This document shows positions 23,726 through 30,463 of a DNA stretch of 32,810 bases, piece after piece. Source of the DNA: Planctomycetota bacterium (GTDB lineage Bacteria > Planctomycetota > B15-G4). Numbering within the stretch: position 1 is the stretch's first letter; each line of letters begins with the position of its first letter. The notes under the pieces are model-generated. The model ran no database searches. It saw nothing but the letters and a program-made list of their open reading frames with translations, and was not told the origin of the DNA. A program made the translations under genes and the position numbers. Location: positions 1-32,810 of the forward strand of contig JAJDEQ010000014.1 of the NCBI GenBank assembly GCA_029259695.1. Reading direction: 5' to 3'.

Positions 23726-25036
23726 TCAGGGCGCCGTGATGGTGAAGGCCAGGCCCTCGGTCGCGTCGAGCGTCACCGGCGAACCGCCGGCCATGCCGCG
23801 GAAGATGAACTGGCAGAAGACCTTCAACCCCGGAGGCGCTGCGAAGCCGGGCGGAATCGCCGCGGGTACCGGCACGCAGGGGAGAGCGAACGGCGGCAGG
23901 AACACCGTGGTCAGCGAGGGCCGCGTGATGTCCACCCAGAAGCTCGTGCCCAGTGCCGGGATCGGCGGGCAGGCGAAGCCGGGGCCCGGAATCTGGAAGT
24001 TCGCCACCAGGATCACGGACGTCGTGCCCGGAGGTTCACCGATCCACTCGAGTCCGAAGGTGGGCCCGGGTGAACACGACTGGCCGTACGACCCGATGCG
24101 CGCCGACACGCGTGGCGTCCCGTAGGTGATGCCGTGCGTCGCGTAGGCGAGCCCCGTGAGGTAGTCGTTGGTCGGGGTGCACAGCACCGGCGTGTAGAAC
24201 TGCGGCGCCGCCGGCCCGCCGCTGACTTCGACGTACTCCACGACGAAGCCGTCGGTCACGTACAGCTGGGCGCGAGTCGAACGCACGCCGGGCGTGGCCA
24301 GGTCGAAGGCGATGCCGGTGAGCGGTGCGGTGAGGCCGCAGCTCGGCGGCATGAACGAGAAGACGATCGTCGCGGATGGTGCCGGCGGAGCGCAGGTGAC
24401 GACGATGTTGTGCACGAAGCCCGCCGAGTCGCAGGCCCACAGCGAGCCCGGGCCAACCGGTGTCGGGTTGGGGTCCCACGTCAGGTCCGTCAGCACCGAG
24501 CCGACGGGCAGCGCGACCGGGATCGGTCCGCAGACCACGGCGGCGCCGCAGCCCGTGGGGCTGATGCCGGCGATCAGGAAGCCGTCGGTGATCCAGAGCG
24601 TGGGCACGCCGGTGAGCGCGCCGGTCTCGTCCATGCCGAGCCCGGTGAGCGGACCCATGACGGGCGCCAGCGGGTTGACGAACGAATCCAGCGGCGTGCA
24701 GGGCGGGGGTGTGCCGCAAGGTCTGTCGCCGACGTACTCCTGCAGCACGCGCCCATCGGTGACCCAGACCGTGTCCTTGAGGCAGTCGACGGCGACGTCA
24801 CCCAACAGCTCGTCGGTGAGCGGGCCGGCGTACGGCGGCGGACAGGGCGACGCCACGCAGTAGTTGCACAGCGTGCGCATGGGGTTGGGCGCCAGGCACG
24901 GTCCGCCCGGGGCGGTGGTGAACTCCCACAGCGAACAGTTGAACCCGATGCCGTAGAGCGTCTGGGCGTTGGCTGCGGGAGAGATGAACAACAGGGCGCC
25001 GAAGACGACACCCAGAACGACGAGACCTCTTTTCAT
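23726..25036 (-). CDS. Secreted beta-propeller-like protein, paralogue of the 451-residue protein
   Basis: 436 residues from ATG at 25036, chosen because a signal peptide starts there (MKRGLVVLGVVFGALLF..., cut A-N-A/Q at 24) and AAAGGGG lies 6 nt upstream. The open frame further upstream has no protein character. The same blade-like motifs appear in the same order as in the 21440 protein: TVWVTDGRVLQEY, TLWITDGFLIAGI, SLWACDSAGFVHNI, QLYVTDGFVVEYVEV and LAYATHGITYG. The C-terminal domain runs from SCSPGPTFGLEW to the end AFTITAP and includes LKVFCQFIF. It differs in carrying many cysteines in the N-terminal third (NCSLWEF, GGPCLAP, LCNYCVASPCPP), suggesting disulfides after export. No enzymatic motif is recognised. 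The leader sequences of the two genes are also alike. Confidence 0.82.
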   Translation of the reverse strand: MKRGLVVLGVVFGALLFISPAANAQTLYGIGFNCSLWEFTTAPGGPCLAPNPMRTLCNYCVASPCPPPYAGPLTDELLGDVAVDCLKDTVWVTDGRVLQEYVGDRPCGTPPPCTPLDSFVNPLAPVMGPLTGLGMDETGALTGVPTLWITDGFLIAGISPTGCGAAVVCGPIPVALPVGSVLTDLTWDPNPTPVGPGSLWACDSAGFVHNIVVTCAPPAPSATIVFSFMPPSCGLTAPLTGIAFDLATPGVRSTRAQLYVTDGFVVEYVEVSGGPAAPQFYTPVLCTPTNDYLTGLAYATHGITYGTPRVSARIGSYGQSCSPGPTFGLEWIGEPPGTTSVILVANFQIPGPGFACPPIPALGTSFWVDITRPSLTTVFLPPFALPCVPVPAAIPPGFAAPPGLKVFCQFIFRGMAGGSPVTLDATEGLAFTITAP

Positions 25037-25081
25037 GGGAACCCCTTTCCGGAGGAGCGCAGAGACAGTGGTGCGCGTGCC

Positions 25082-25087
25082 AGCATA
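25082..25087 (-). promoter_or_regulatory. Candidate -10 element (TATGCT) for the 436-residue protein gene
   Basis: TATGCT on the minus strand, 45 nt upstream of the ATG, would give a leader of about 35-40 nt containing the Shine-Dalgarno. No obvious -35. Confidence 0.35.
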
Positions 25088-25163
25088 AGAGCGCCGGGTG
25101 GGAGCCGGCGGACCCGCACGAGATTGGTCCGGCGGGTAACAGATGCAGCGTTCTAACTTCATG

Positions 25164-25186
25164 GGTCCCGGAGTGGGGTCGGGACC
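25164..25186 (-). terminator. Hairpin after the acylphosphatase gene
   Basis: GGTCCCG (25164-25170) and CGGGACC (25180-25186), a perfect 7-bp stem with a 9-nt loop, about 80 nt beyond the acylphosphatase stop. No U-tract. Candidate end of the five-gene minus-strand operon. Confidence 0.4.
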
Positions 25187-25263
25187 TGCGGTGAGGGAGG
25201 GGCCGGAGTCTCGTGCCGCGGTCGGCCCTCGCACGCTTGCCGCGAGCGGCGTGCTGACGCTGG

Positions 25264-25578
25264 TCAGGGTGAGGTCGTGGGGCGGACCGCGAAGCCGGTC
25301 GTGACGTCGGACTCGTGCGCGGACGCGTCGGCGTCGTCGAGGGACGCGACCTGCACGTCCAGTGTGTCGACGCGTGCACCGGTTGGTCCCCGTTCCAGCC
25401 ACACGAGCATGCTGGAGAGTTCGTCGTCGTCGCCGATCAGCAGGGCTTCCACCCGACCGTCGGTCAGGTTGCGCACCCAGCCGCGGAGCCCGAGGGACTC
25501 GGCGCGACGCTGCGTCGACCAGCGGAAGGCCACGCCCTGGACGCGGCCCGTGACGATCACGCGGCGCGCAGCCGTCAC
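25264..25578 (-). CDS. acyP: Acylphosphatase
   Basis: 104 residues, GTG start, slightly longer than the usual 90 or so. It hydrolyses the carboxyl-phosphate bond of acyl phosphates in the cytoplasm. The signature is intact: VTGRVQGVAFRWSTQ (Arg19 binds phosphate) followed by GLRGWVRNLTDGRVE (Asn37 orients the catalytic water). VEALLIGDDDELSSMLVWLERGP matches the family core. The last 20 residues (SAHESDVTTGFAVRPTTSP) replace the usual short FxIRY-type end with a looser version. It is the last gene of the probable operon running from 28406, 43 bp after the deacetylase gene. Confidence 0.93.
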   Translation of the reverse strand: MTAARRVIVTGRVQGVAFRWSTQRRAESLGLRGWVRNLTDGRVEALLIGDDDELSSMLVWLERGPTGARVDTLDVQVASLDDADASAHESDVTTGFAVRPTTSP

Positions 25579-25621
25579 CGCGACGCCCCGCGCGTGCGGT
25601 CGTCCCGCGTCGCGCCGCGCC

Positions 25622-26671
25622 TCACGAGCGCAGGCCGGCCCAGTGGGGTGCCAGTCGGCGCCGCACGCGTTCAGCGACCTCGACGGCGGCGGGCGCGACC
25701 GGCCGCTCGAACTCCTCGGGCGGGGTGCGGGCTCCCGTCACCACCTCCAACGTCGATCGCACCCCGGCGATCACGCCGGCCGGGTCGTAGCCGCCCTCCA
25801 GCGCGAACACCAGCCGCCCGGGACAGTGCCGCGCGGCCCAACCCTGGAACAACCCGGCCAGTGCGGCGAAACCCTCCGCCGTGACCGCCATGCCCCCCAG
25901 GGGATCCCGGTGCCAGGTGTCGAAGCCGGCCGAGACCAGGATCAGGTCGGGCTCGTACTCGGCCACGATCGGATCCACGACGGCGCGGTACACGTAGGCG
26001 TACTCGCCGTCGCCCATGCCGGCGGGCAGGGGCAGGTTGACGTTGAAGCCCGCGCCCGGGCCCGCGCCGATCTCGCTCTCGGCGCCCGTGCCCGGATAGA
26101 AGGGCCAGCGGTGGCTCGACACGTAGAGCACGTCGGCGCGATCCCAGAAGGCGTGTTGGGTGCCGTTGCCGTGGTGCACGTCGGGGTCCAGCACGAGCAC
26201 GCGGCGGCAGTCCAATTCGGCCACCGCGTGGGCGGCGGCCACGGCCACGTTGTTGAACAGGCAGAAGCCCATGGCCGCGTCGGCCTCGGCGTGGTGACCG
26301 GGTGGGCGCACCAGGGCGAAGGCCCCGTCGGCGCTGCCGTCGAGGGTCGCTTCGGTCGCCGTCAGGGCCGCGCCGGCGGCACGCCGTGCGGCTTCGTACG
26401 AGCGCTCGCTCGTGGCGGTGTCCGGGTCGAGTTGCACCCGTGGCCGGCCCGCGCTGGCGGCCACGCGTTCGACGTGGCCGGCCGAGTGCACACGGCGCAA
26501 CTGCTCGGCCGCGGCCGGTACGGGCGCCGCGCAGCGCGTGCCGGGCACGGCGTGCCGGTCGAGGTCGTCGAAGACCGCCTGCAGTCGCGCGGCGTTCTCG
26601 GGGTGCCCCGGCCCCGGATCGTGTTCGAGGAAGACCGCGTCCCGCAGGACGAGCGTGTCCTTGCGCGTCAC
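25622..26671 (-). CDS. Histone deacetylase family hydrolase (class II-like, zinc-dependent)
   Basis: 349 residues from GTG at 26671. An alternative GTG at 26704 would add 11 unconserved residues and overlap the previous gene by 26 nt. Bacterial members act as amidohydrolases on acetylated polyamines, lysines or small acetylamides. All active-site parts are present: HPENAARL near the N-terminus, RPPGHHAE (His126/His127), DPDVHHGNGTQ (Asp164, His166), GFDTWHRDPLGG (Asp251) and EGGYD (Tyr295). Asp164, His166 and Asp251 are the zinc ligands. The presence of Tyr295 favours true deacetylase activity. Cytoplasmic; no signal peptide. It starts a few bases after the cupin gene, so co-expression is likely. 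The substrate cannot be read from sequence. Confidence 0.92.
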   Translation of the reverse strand: MTRKDTLVLRDAVFLEHDPGPGHPENAARLQAVFDDLDRHAVPGTRCAAPVPAAAEQLRRVHSAGHVERVAASAGRPRVQLDPDTATSERSYEAARRAAGAALTATEATLDGSADGAFALVRPPGHHAEADAAMGFCLFNNVAVAAAHAVAELDCRRVLVLDPDVHHGNGTQHAFWDRADVLYVSSHRWPFYPGTGAESEIGAGPGAGFNVNLPLPAGMGDGEYAYVYRAVVDPIVAEYEPDLILVSAGFDTWHRDPLGGMAVTAEGFAALAGLFQGWAARHCPGRLVFALEGGYDPAGVIAGVRSTLEVVTGARTPPEEFERPVAPAAVEVAERVRRRLAPHWAGLRS

Positions 26672-26678
26672 CGCGCGC

Positions 26679-27167
26679 TCACTCGGAGGCCCATTCCATC
26701 TCACCGCCGGGCAGGAAGTAGGCGATCAACATGCGCCCGCCACTCACGCTCGGCACGTGCACCGAGCGCGGCGGGAACACGACCCAGCGTGCGCCCCGGC
26801 CCTCCAGGCCGTGGCCGTCGAAGGCGGGGTCACCCTCCTGCGGCCAGCACAGGTTGGCTTCGCCGCGCGGGTGGCGGTGTCTGGGGCCCGCCGCGTTCAT
26901 GGACACGATGTCCACCGACAGGTCGTGCGCCGTGCTGCCCGGTTTGGCCACGCGCGAGTAGCGCAAGGCGTCGTTGCCGCGCTCGAGGATCAGGCCCTGC
27001 TCGGCGGCGGTGCACAGAGCGGCGTGGAGCGCACGCGCCGCCTCGCCGTCGGCGGGGTAGGCGCGTTCCAGGGCGTCGGCGGCGTCGGGCTTGTCGAGTG
27101 CCGTGGCGGCGACGGCGGCCATGGGGCCATCGAGCAGGGCCAGCAGGTCGTCGGTCGTGGTCGTCAT
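26679..27167 (-). CDS. DUF4863-type cupin (4-hydroxylaminobenzoate lyase family)
   Basis: 162 residues, ATG start, with a weak GAG 6 nt before it. The second half is a small cupin barrel: VSMNAAGPRHRHPRGEANLCWP, then ARWVVFPPRSVHVPSVSGGRMLIAYFLPGGEMEW. His97, His99, Glu103 and His137 are at the positions of cupin metal ligands. From memory of the family, this pattern (GP-x-H-x-HP-x-GE, FDG, S-x-H-x-P-x-V-x-GG, LPGG-x-E) is that of DUF4863, which includes the PnbB 4-hydroxylaminobenzoate lyase. Most members are uncharacterised, and nothing nearby suggests nitrobenzoate breakdown, so I would not name the reaction. It sits 54 bp after the peroxiredoxin gene and just ahead of the deacetylase gene. 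Confidence 0.75.
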   Translation of the reverse strand: MTTTTDDLLALLDGPMAAVAATALDKPDAADALERAYPADGEAARALHAALCTAAEQGLILERGNDALRYSRVAKPGSTAHDLSVDIVSMNAAGPRHRHPRGEANLCWPQEGDPAFDGHGLEGRGARWVVFPPRSVHVPSVSGGRMLIAYFLPGGEMEWASE

Positions 27168-27221
27168 GGGATGCTCGTTGTCTCCTGTGCGCTTGTCGTG
27201 TCGTGTCGTGCGTCGGCGGCG

Positions 27222-27662
27222 TCAGGCCTGCATGCGCGCGATCACGTCCTGCACGTGGGCGTTGATGTCGCCGACCTCTTCGGCGTGGGCGATCACGCCC
27301 TGCTCGTCGACGATGTAGCTGATGCGATCCGGGTAGGGCTTGCCGCCCTCGACGGTGGCGCCGTACGCCAGGCTCATGGCGCGATCGGTGTCGCACAGCA
27401 ATGGATACGGGAAGTCGTACTTCTCCGCGAAGGCACGGTTGTCCTCGACGCTGTCGAACGACACGCCGACGACGCTGCCCACCTGCTCGATCTCTTGGAT
27501 TCGGTCACGGAATCCCTTGCCTTGGACAGTTCAGCCAGGGGTGTCGGCCTTGGGGTAGAACCAGATCAGCAGTCGCTTGTCGCGGAAGTCGGCGAGCTTC
27601 ACGGTGCGACCGTTGTGGTCGGTCACCGAGAAGTCGGGGGCGGTCTGGCCCGGTTGCAGCAT
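27222..27662 (-). CDS. Selenocysteine-containing peroxiredoxin (BCP/PrxQ type), UGA read as Sec44
   Basis: 146 residues if the internal TGA at 27531-27533 is read through. The start is ATG at 27662, with AGGAG 6 nt upstream (27669-27673); an ATG 11 codons earlier lacks this signal. Peroxiredoxins reduce peroxides with a peroxidatic Cys in a YPKADTPGCT-type motif. Here the frame runs MLQPGQTAPDFSV..., LLIWFYPKADTPG, then TGA, then TVQGKGFRDR, and on without interruption to AHVQDVIARMQA. The TGA falls exactly on the catalytic residue, and the rest of the frame is intact, so this is not a frameshift. Cys90 (YPLLCDTDRA) may be a resolving thiol. A SECIS-like hairpin lies at 27497-27515. An ordinary nonsense mutation is the alternative. 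A gene caller would report only the 86-residue C-terminal part. Cytoplasmic; within the operon from 28406. Confidence 0.8.
27497..27515 (-). promoter_or_regulatory. Candidate bacterial SECIS hairpin in the peroxiredoxin reading frame
   Basis: Minus-strand GGAUUC (27515-27510), loop CGUGACC, GAAUCC (27502-27497). The stem is a perfect 6 bp, and 21 nt separate the UGA from the loop. Bacterial SECIS elements bind SelB just downstream of UGA inside the coding region, with a G, often GU, at the start of the apical loop. This loop begins C-G-U. The codons here (GGA, CGA, CAA) are ones this G+C-rich genome otherwise avoids. Confidence 0.65.
27531..27533 (-). other. In-frame TGA, probable selenocysteine codon
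   Basis: Codon 44 counted from the ATG at 27662. It occupies the place of the peroxidatic cysteine and is followed by ACT (Thr), as in the TPGCT motif of related proteins. Confidence 0.75.
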
Positions 27663-27737
27663 GGTCGGCTCCTGTTTGCGTCTCTTGAAGAACATGGCGG
27701 ACTCCGTGGTCCGGGTGTCGTGCGCCCGCGCTCGGCG

Positions 27738-28406
27738 TCAGGCGCCCGCCGGGGTCGGCGGGTAGGCCTGGTCGAGGGCGTCGGCGAGTTGCCCGATGCC
27801 GTCGAGGATGCGGTCGGCGCCGGCTGCGCGCAACGCTGCGTGCGTCGCCTGGCCGCCGAGCACCGCCCAGCAGGGGATGCCCGCGGCGTGGGCCGCGCCC
27901 ACGTCGGCCGCCGTATCGCCCACCATCAGCGCGTCGCCCGGCGCCGTCCCGGCGCGTTCCAGGGCCGCCAGGATCACGTCCGGGGCGGGCTTGTGGTGCG
28001 CGACGTCGTCGCCGCCCACCACGAAGGCGATGTGCCGGTCCAGGTCGACCGCGGCGAGCGTGTCGAGCGTGCTGCGGGTGATGCGGGTCGTGGCCACGGC
28101 CAGTTGCGTGCCGCCGCGGGCCAGACGCTCCAGGACCGCCCGGGCCCCGTCCATGGCGCGGCTGCGGGCGGGGACCTGCGGCAGCACGCGCTCACGGAAA
28201 CGGGCCAGGGCGCCGGCCGGGTCGGGGGCGCCCAGCAGCTCCCAGGTCTCCTCGGCGGGGAAGCCGATGCGGCTCTGGGCCCACTCTCGGGTGGGCACCG
28301 CCAGCCCCTCCTCTGCGGCGAGGGCGAGGATGCCGTCCACGATCGGCGCGCTCGAGTCCACGAGCGTGCCGTCGAGATCCAGGAGCACGAGGGAAGGGCG
28401 GGGCAC
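27738..28406 (-). CDS. HAD-family phosphatase (phosphoglycolate phosphatase-like)
   Basis: 222 residues, GTG start. The haloacid dehalogenase motifs are in order: LLDLDGTLVDS (nucleophile Asp10, acid Asp12), a cap domain of about 18-85, VATTR (motif II Thr), KPAPDV (motif III Lys) and VGDTAADVGAA (motif IV Asp). Size and cap match the Gph/PGP group, which dephosphorylates 2-phosphoglycolate or similar small phosphoesters. Substrate assignment within this large family is unreliable. Cytoplasmic. It is the first gene of a minus-strand cluster continuing into the peroxiredoxin gene 75 bp on. Its start lies 6 nt from a TAACAT element, so the operon message is probably leaderless. Confidence 0.88.
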   Translation of the reverse strand: MPRPSLVLLDLDGTLVDSSAPIVDGILALAAEEGLAVPTREWAQSRIGFPAEETWELLGAPDPAGALARFRERVLPQVPARSRAMDGARAVLERLARGGTQLAVATTRITRSTLDTLAAVDLDRHIAFVVGGDDVAHHKPAPDVILAALERAGTAPGDALMVGDTAADVGAAHAAGIPCWAVLGGQATHAALRAAGADRILDGIGQLADALDQAYPPTPAGA

Positions 28407-28412
28407 GCGGTG

Positions 28413-28418
28413 ATGTTA
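28413..28418 (-). promoter_or_regulatory. Candidate leaderless -10 element (TAACAT) for the five-gene operon
   Basis: TAACAT on the minus strand ends exactly 6 nt before the GTG at 28406. No Shine-Dalgarno is present. It mirrors the TAAGAT-N6-GTG arrangement of the divergent gene 92 bp away. Confidence 0.5.
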
Positions 28419-28504
28419 GCGATTCGCCGCCCCCGCGGCTCCACGGCCGACACCGGGCGGACGACGCCGAGCGGGGGCGCCGGGCCTGCGCCGGGCGTGT
28501 CGGA

Positions 28505-28510
28505 TAAGAT
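28505..28510 (+). promoter_or_regulatory. Candidate leaderless -10 element (TAAGAT) for the membrane protein gene
   Basis: TAAGAT ends exactly 6 nt before the GTG at 28517, and no Shine-Dalgarno lies between. A -35 hexamer is not evident. Confidence 0.5.
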
Positions 28511-28516
28511 GACGAC

Positions 28517-30358
28517 GTGATCGGCACCGTCCTCAACTCGACCCTCGCCCGGGTGCGCCGCTACCTCACGGTGCCCGAGGCCCCGTTGCTCTTCGCAGCG
28601 GTGCTGATGATCGAGATGCTCGGGCCGCACGTCCCGGACGACGTGGCCGACATCCCGTTCGTGCTCGTGCTGCCGCTGCTGTTCATGCTCGGCTGTTCGG
28701 TGGTGCGCTACCGGCACCTGCCCCTGACCCAGGCCGTGGTGGACCTGGCCACCGGCATCGCCGAGCGCATGCGCGCGCGCCTGGTGCTCAGCCTGGGGCT
28801 GGACTTCCACCCCGAGCGCAGCCCGCGCCTGCCGCCCTTCCTGGGGCTGCGCCGCGCGACGCTCACCCTGCTGCTGGCCGCCTTCGTGCTGCTGCCCGCC
28901 GAGGGCATCCTGCACGACCTGCTCGCCGTGCTGCGCGTGCGTTACCTCTATACGGTGTACTCGTTGGTGCTGGGTGTGATCTGGGCCGGGCTGCTGGCCG
29001 GGATCGCGGTGCAGTTGCTGGCGATCGTCTTCACCACCCTGGAGGTGCTGAAGGGGCGTCTGCGGCTGCACGGCGCGTCGCGCATCGCCATGTTGTCGGT
29101 GGTGCTCACCGTGGTGGCCACGCTGGCGGTGCTGCTCGATCGCGCCGTGGGCTCGCAGGGTTGCCTGACGGTGCTCGGCTTCGCGTGCCTGCTGCCCTTC
29201 GTCGTGCGTCCGATCGAACCGCCCCGCGGGCCGTGGCTGAACATCGCGCTGGGGCAGGACGCCCGGCCGACCACGGCGCGCCTCTCGAGCGTGCTGTCGG
29301 GCATCCACCGGCTGATGGTGCTCGAAGCGTTCCTGATCGTCTGCGTGCTCCAGCCGGGGGCCGGGCCGTCGCAGTTCACCGTGACCGACATGCTCGTGCG
29401 CGTGTACGGCTGGACCGCGGCGTGGTTGTTCACGGGCGGGGCGCTCACGGCCATCGCCGAGTTCAACCGCCGCCGCCGCCTCGGCGATCCGGCCTTCGAT
29501 CGCAGCCGCGTGCTGTGGGCCATCCCGGGCCCGGAGGCCACGGGGTTGGAGTCCGAGCGGGGTGCGATCGAGCGGGCCGGCTGGCGCCTCGTGGTGCAGA
29601 ACCAGATGCCCAGCCCCGAGGACGCCGACCTGCTGGTGGGCATCCCGCCCGGTCTGGCGCTGCCCGGTCAGGTCCCGCTGGCCAAGGTGCCGCCGTCCCT
29701 GTTCCTGCTGTCCGACGACCCCGGCGCGGTGCTCGCCGCCGCCGACGAATCCGATCGGGCCCAGCGCGCGTGCAAGGCGATCGAGCGCGTGCTGACCTCG
29801 GCCCGCCCCCAACTCGGCGAGCGCGGCGAGGGCACCTTCCTCGTACCCCATTGCTGGCTCGTCGTGGGCCTCACCCGCGACGACGACCGGGCCAACCTCG
29901 ACCGGCCCCCGGCGCTGAGCTTCGGCCAGTCCTACCAGGCCGTGCTCGGCACGCGCATGCGGCGCTTCCTGGCCGAGGTGATGGAACGCTCCGGCGTCGA
30001 CGTGCTCTACATCGAGGACTCGGTCACGCCGCAGCAGGTGGTCACGGTGCTCGAGCGCATCTTCGAGCGTCACGTCCGGCGGGCCGAGCCGGCGACGATC
30101 AGCGAGCGGGACATGGTCGGGCTGCAGGGCCTGCGCGTCGTGCTGCACGACGTCGATCCCGAGACCGACGGGCTCGAAGGCGTCGACTCCCACGTCACCC
30201 GCAACGCGATCTCGCGCGCCCGCATCATGATCGTGGGCCGCGACCGCAACGATGACGACGATGACGACCCGCCGCGGGAGGGGGAGTCGTCGGATGACTG
30301 GTTGCGGGATGCGTTGACGCGGGTGTTCCCGCGCTTGCAGCCGGTGACGGGGATCTGA
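28517..30358 (+). CDS. Multi-spanning membrane protein with large soluble C-terminal part, unrecognised
   Basis: 613 residues, GTG start. About eight hydrophobic segments are seen: near 22-36, 46-63, 114-131, 143-173, 190-207, 215-230, 262-280 and 296-315. Between 70 and 108 is an amphipathic, Arg-rich connector. From about 320 the chain is soluble (presumably cytoplasmic): Arg-rich after the last span (FNRRRRLGDPAFDRSR), then alternating strands and helices with LLVGIPPGLALPGQ, LFLLSDDPGAVLAAADES, VLYIEDSVTPQQVVTVLERIFERH and LRVVLHDVDPETDG. It ends in an acidic Asp run (about 578-583). I recognise no known domain or catalytic motif. It is divergent from the HAD-peroxiredoxin operon and convergent with the lipoprotein gene. 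Confidence 0.8.
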   Translation: MIGTVLNSTLARVRRYLTVPEAPLLFAAVLMIEMLGPHVPDDVADIPFVLVLPLLFMLGCSVVRYRHLPLTQAVVDLATGIAERMRARLVLSLGLDFHPERSPRLPPFLGLRRATLTLLLAAFVLLPAEGILHDLLAVLRVRYLYTVYSLVLGVIWAGLLAGIAVQLLAIVFTTLEVLKGRLRLHGASRIAMLSVVLTVVATLAVLLDRAVGSQGCLTVLGFACLLPFVVRPIEPPRGPWLNIALGQDARPTTARLSSVLSGIHRLMVLEAFLIVCVLQPGAGPSQFTVTDMLVRVYGWTAAWLFTGGALTAIAEFNRRRRLGDPAFDRSRVLWAIPGPEATGLESERGAIERAGWRLVVQNQMPSPEDADLLVGIPPGLALPGQVPLAKVPPSLFLLSDDPGAVLAAADESDRAQRACKAIERVLTSARPQLGERGEGTFLVPHCWLVVGLTRDDDRANLDRPPALSFGQSYQAVLGTRMRRFLAEVMERSGVDVLYIEDSVTPQQVVTVLERIFERHVRRAEPATISERDMVGLQGLRVVLHDVDPETDGLEGVDSHVTRNAISRARIMIVGRDRNDDDDDDPPREGESSDDWLRDALTRVFPRLQPVTGI

Positions 30359-30407
30359 GGGAAGCCGAGCAGGCGGCGGGCGTCGAAGTGGCGCTTGCCG
30401 GGGTGTG

Positions 30408-30463
30408 GGTTGGCCGCGGGGAGGGAGGAGTCGAGGGTTGGCCGCGAGGAGGGAGGAGTCGAG
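30408..30463. repeat. Tandem direct repeat, two 28-bp copies
   Basis: Copies 30408-30435 and 30436-30463 are head to tail and differ at one position only (G or A at position 12). The last 20 bp of each copy occur a third time, inverted, at 30577-30596. Confidence 0.85.

Noticed and set aside
25037..25402. N-terminal extension of the 436-residue secreted protein
   Set aside because: It would place the clear signal peptide in the middle of the protein and overlap acylphosphatase.
27222..27695. Peroxiredoxin as a frameshifted or fragmentary pseudogene
   Set aside because: The two halves are in the same frame with no insertion or deletion, and the only interruption is one TGA at the catalytic residue with a hairpin after it. 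A pseudogene remains possible but is less likely.
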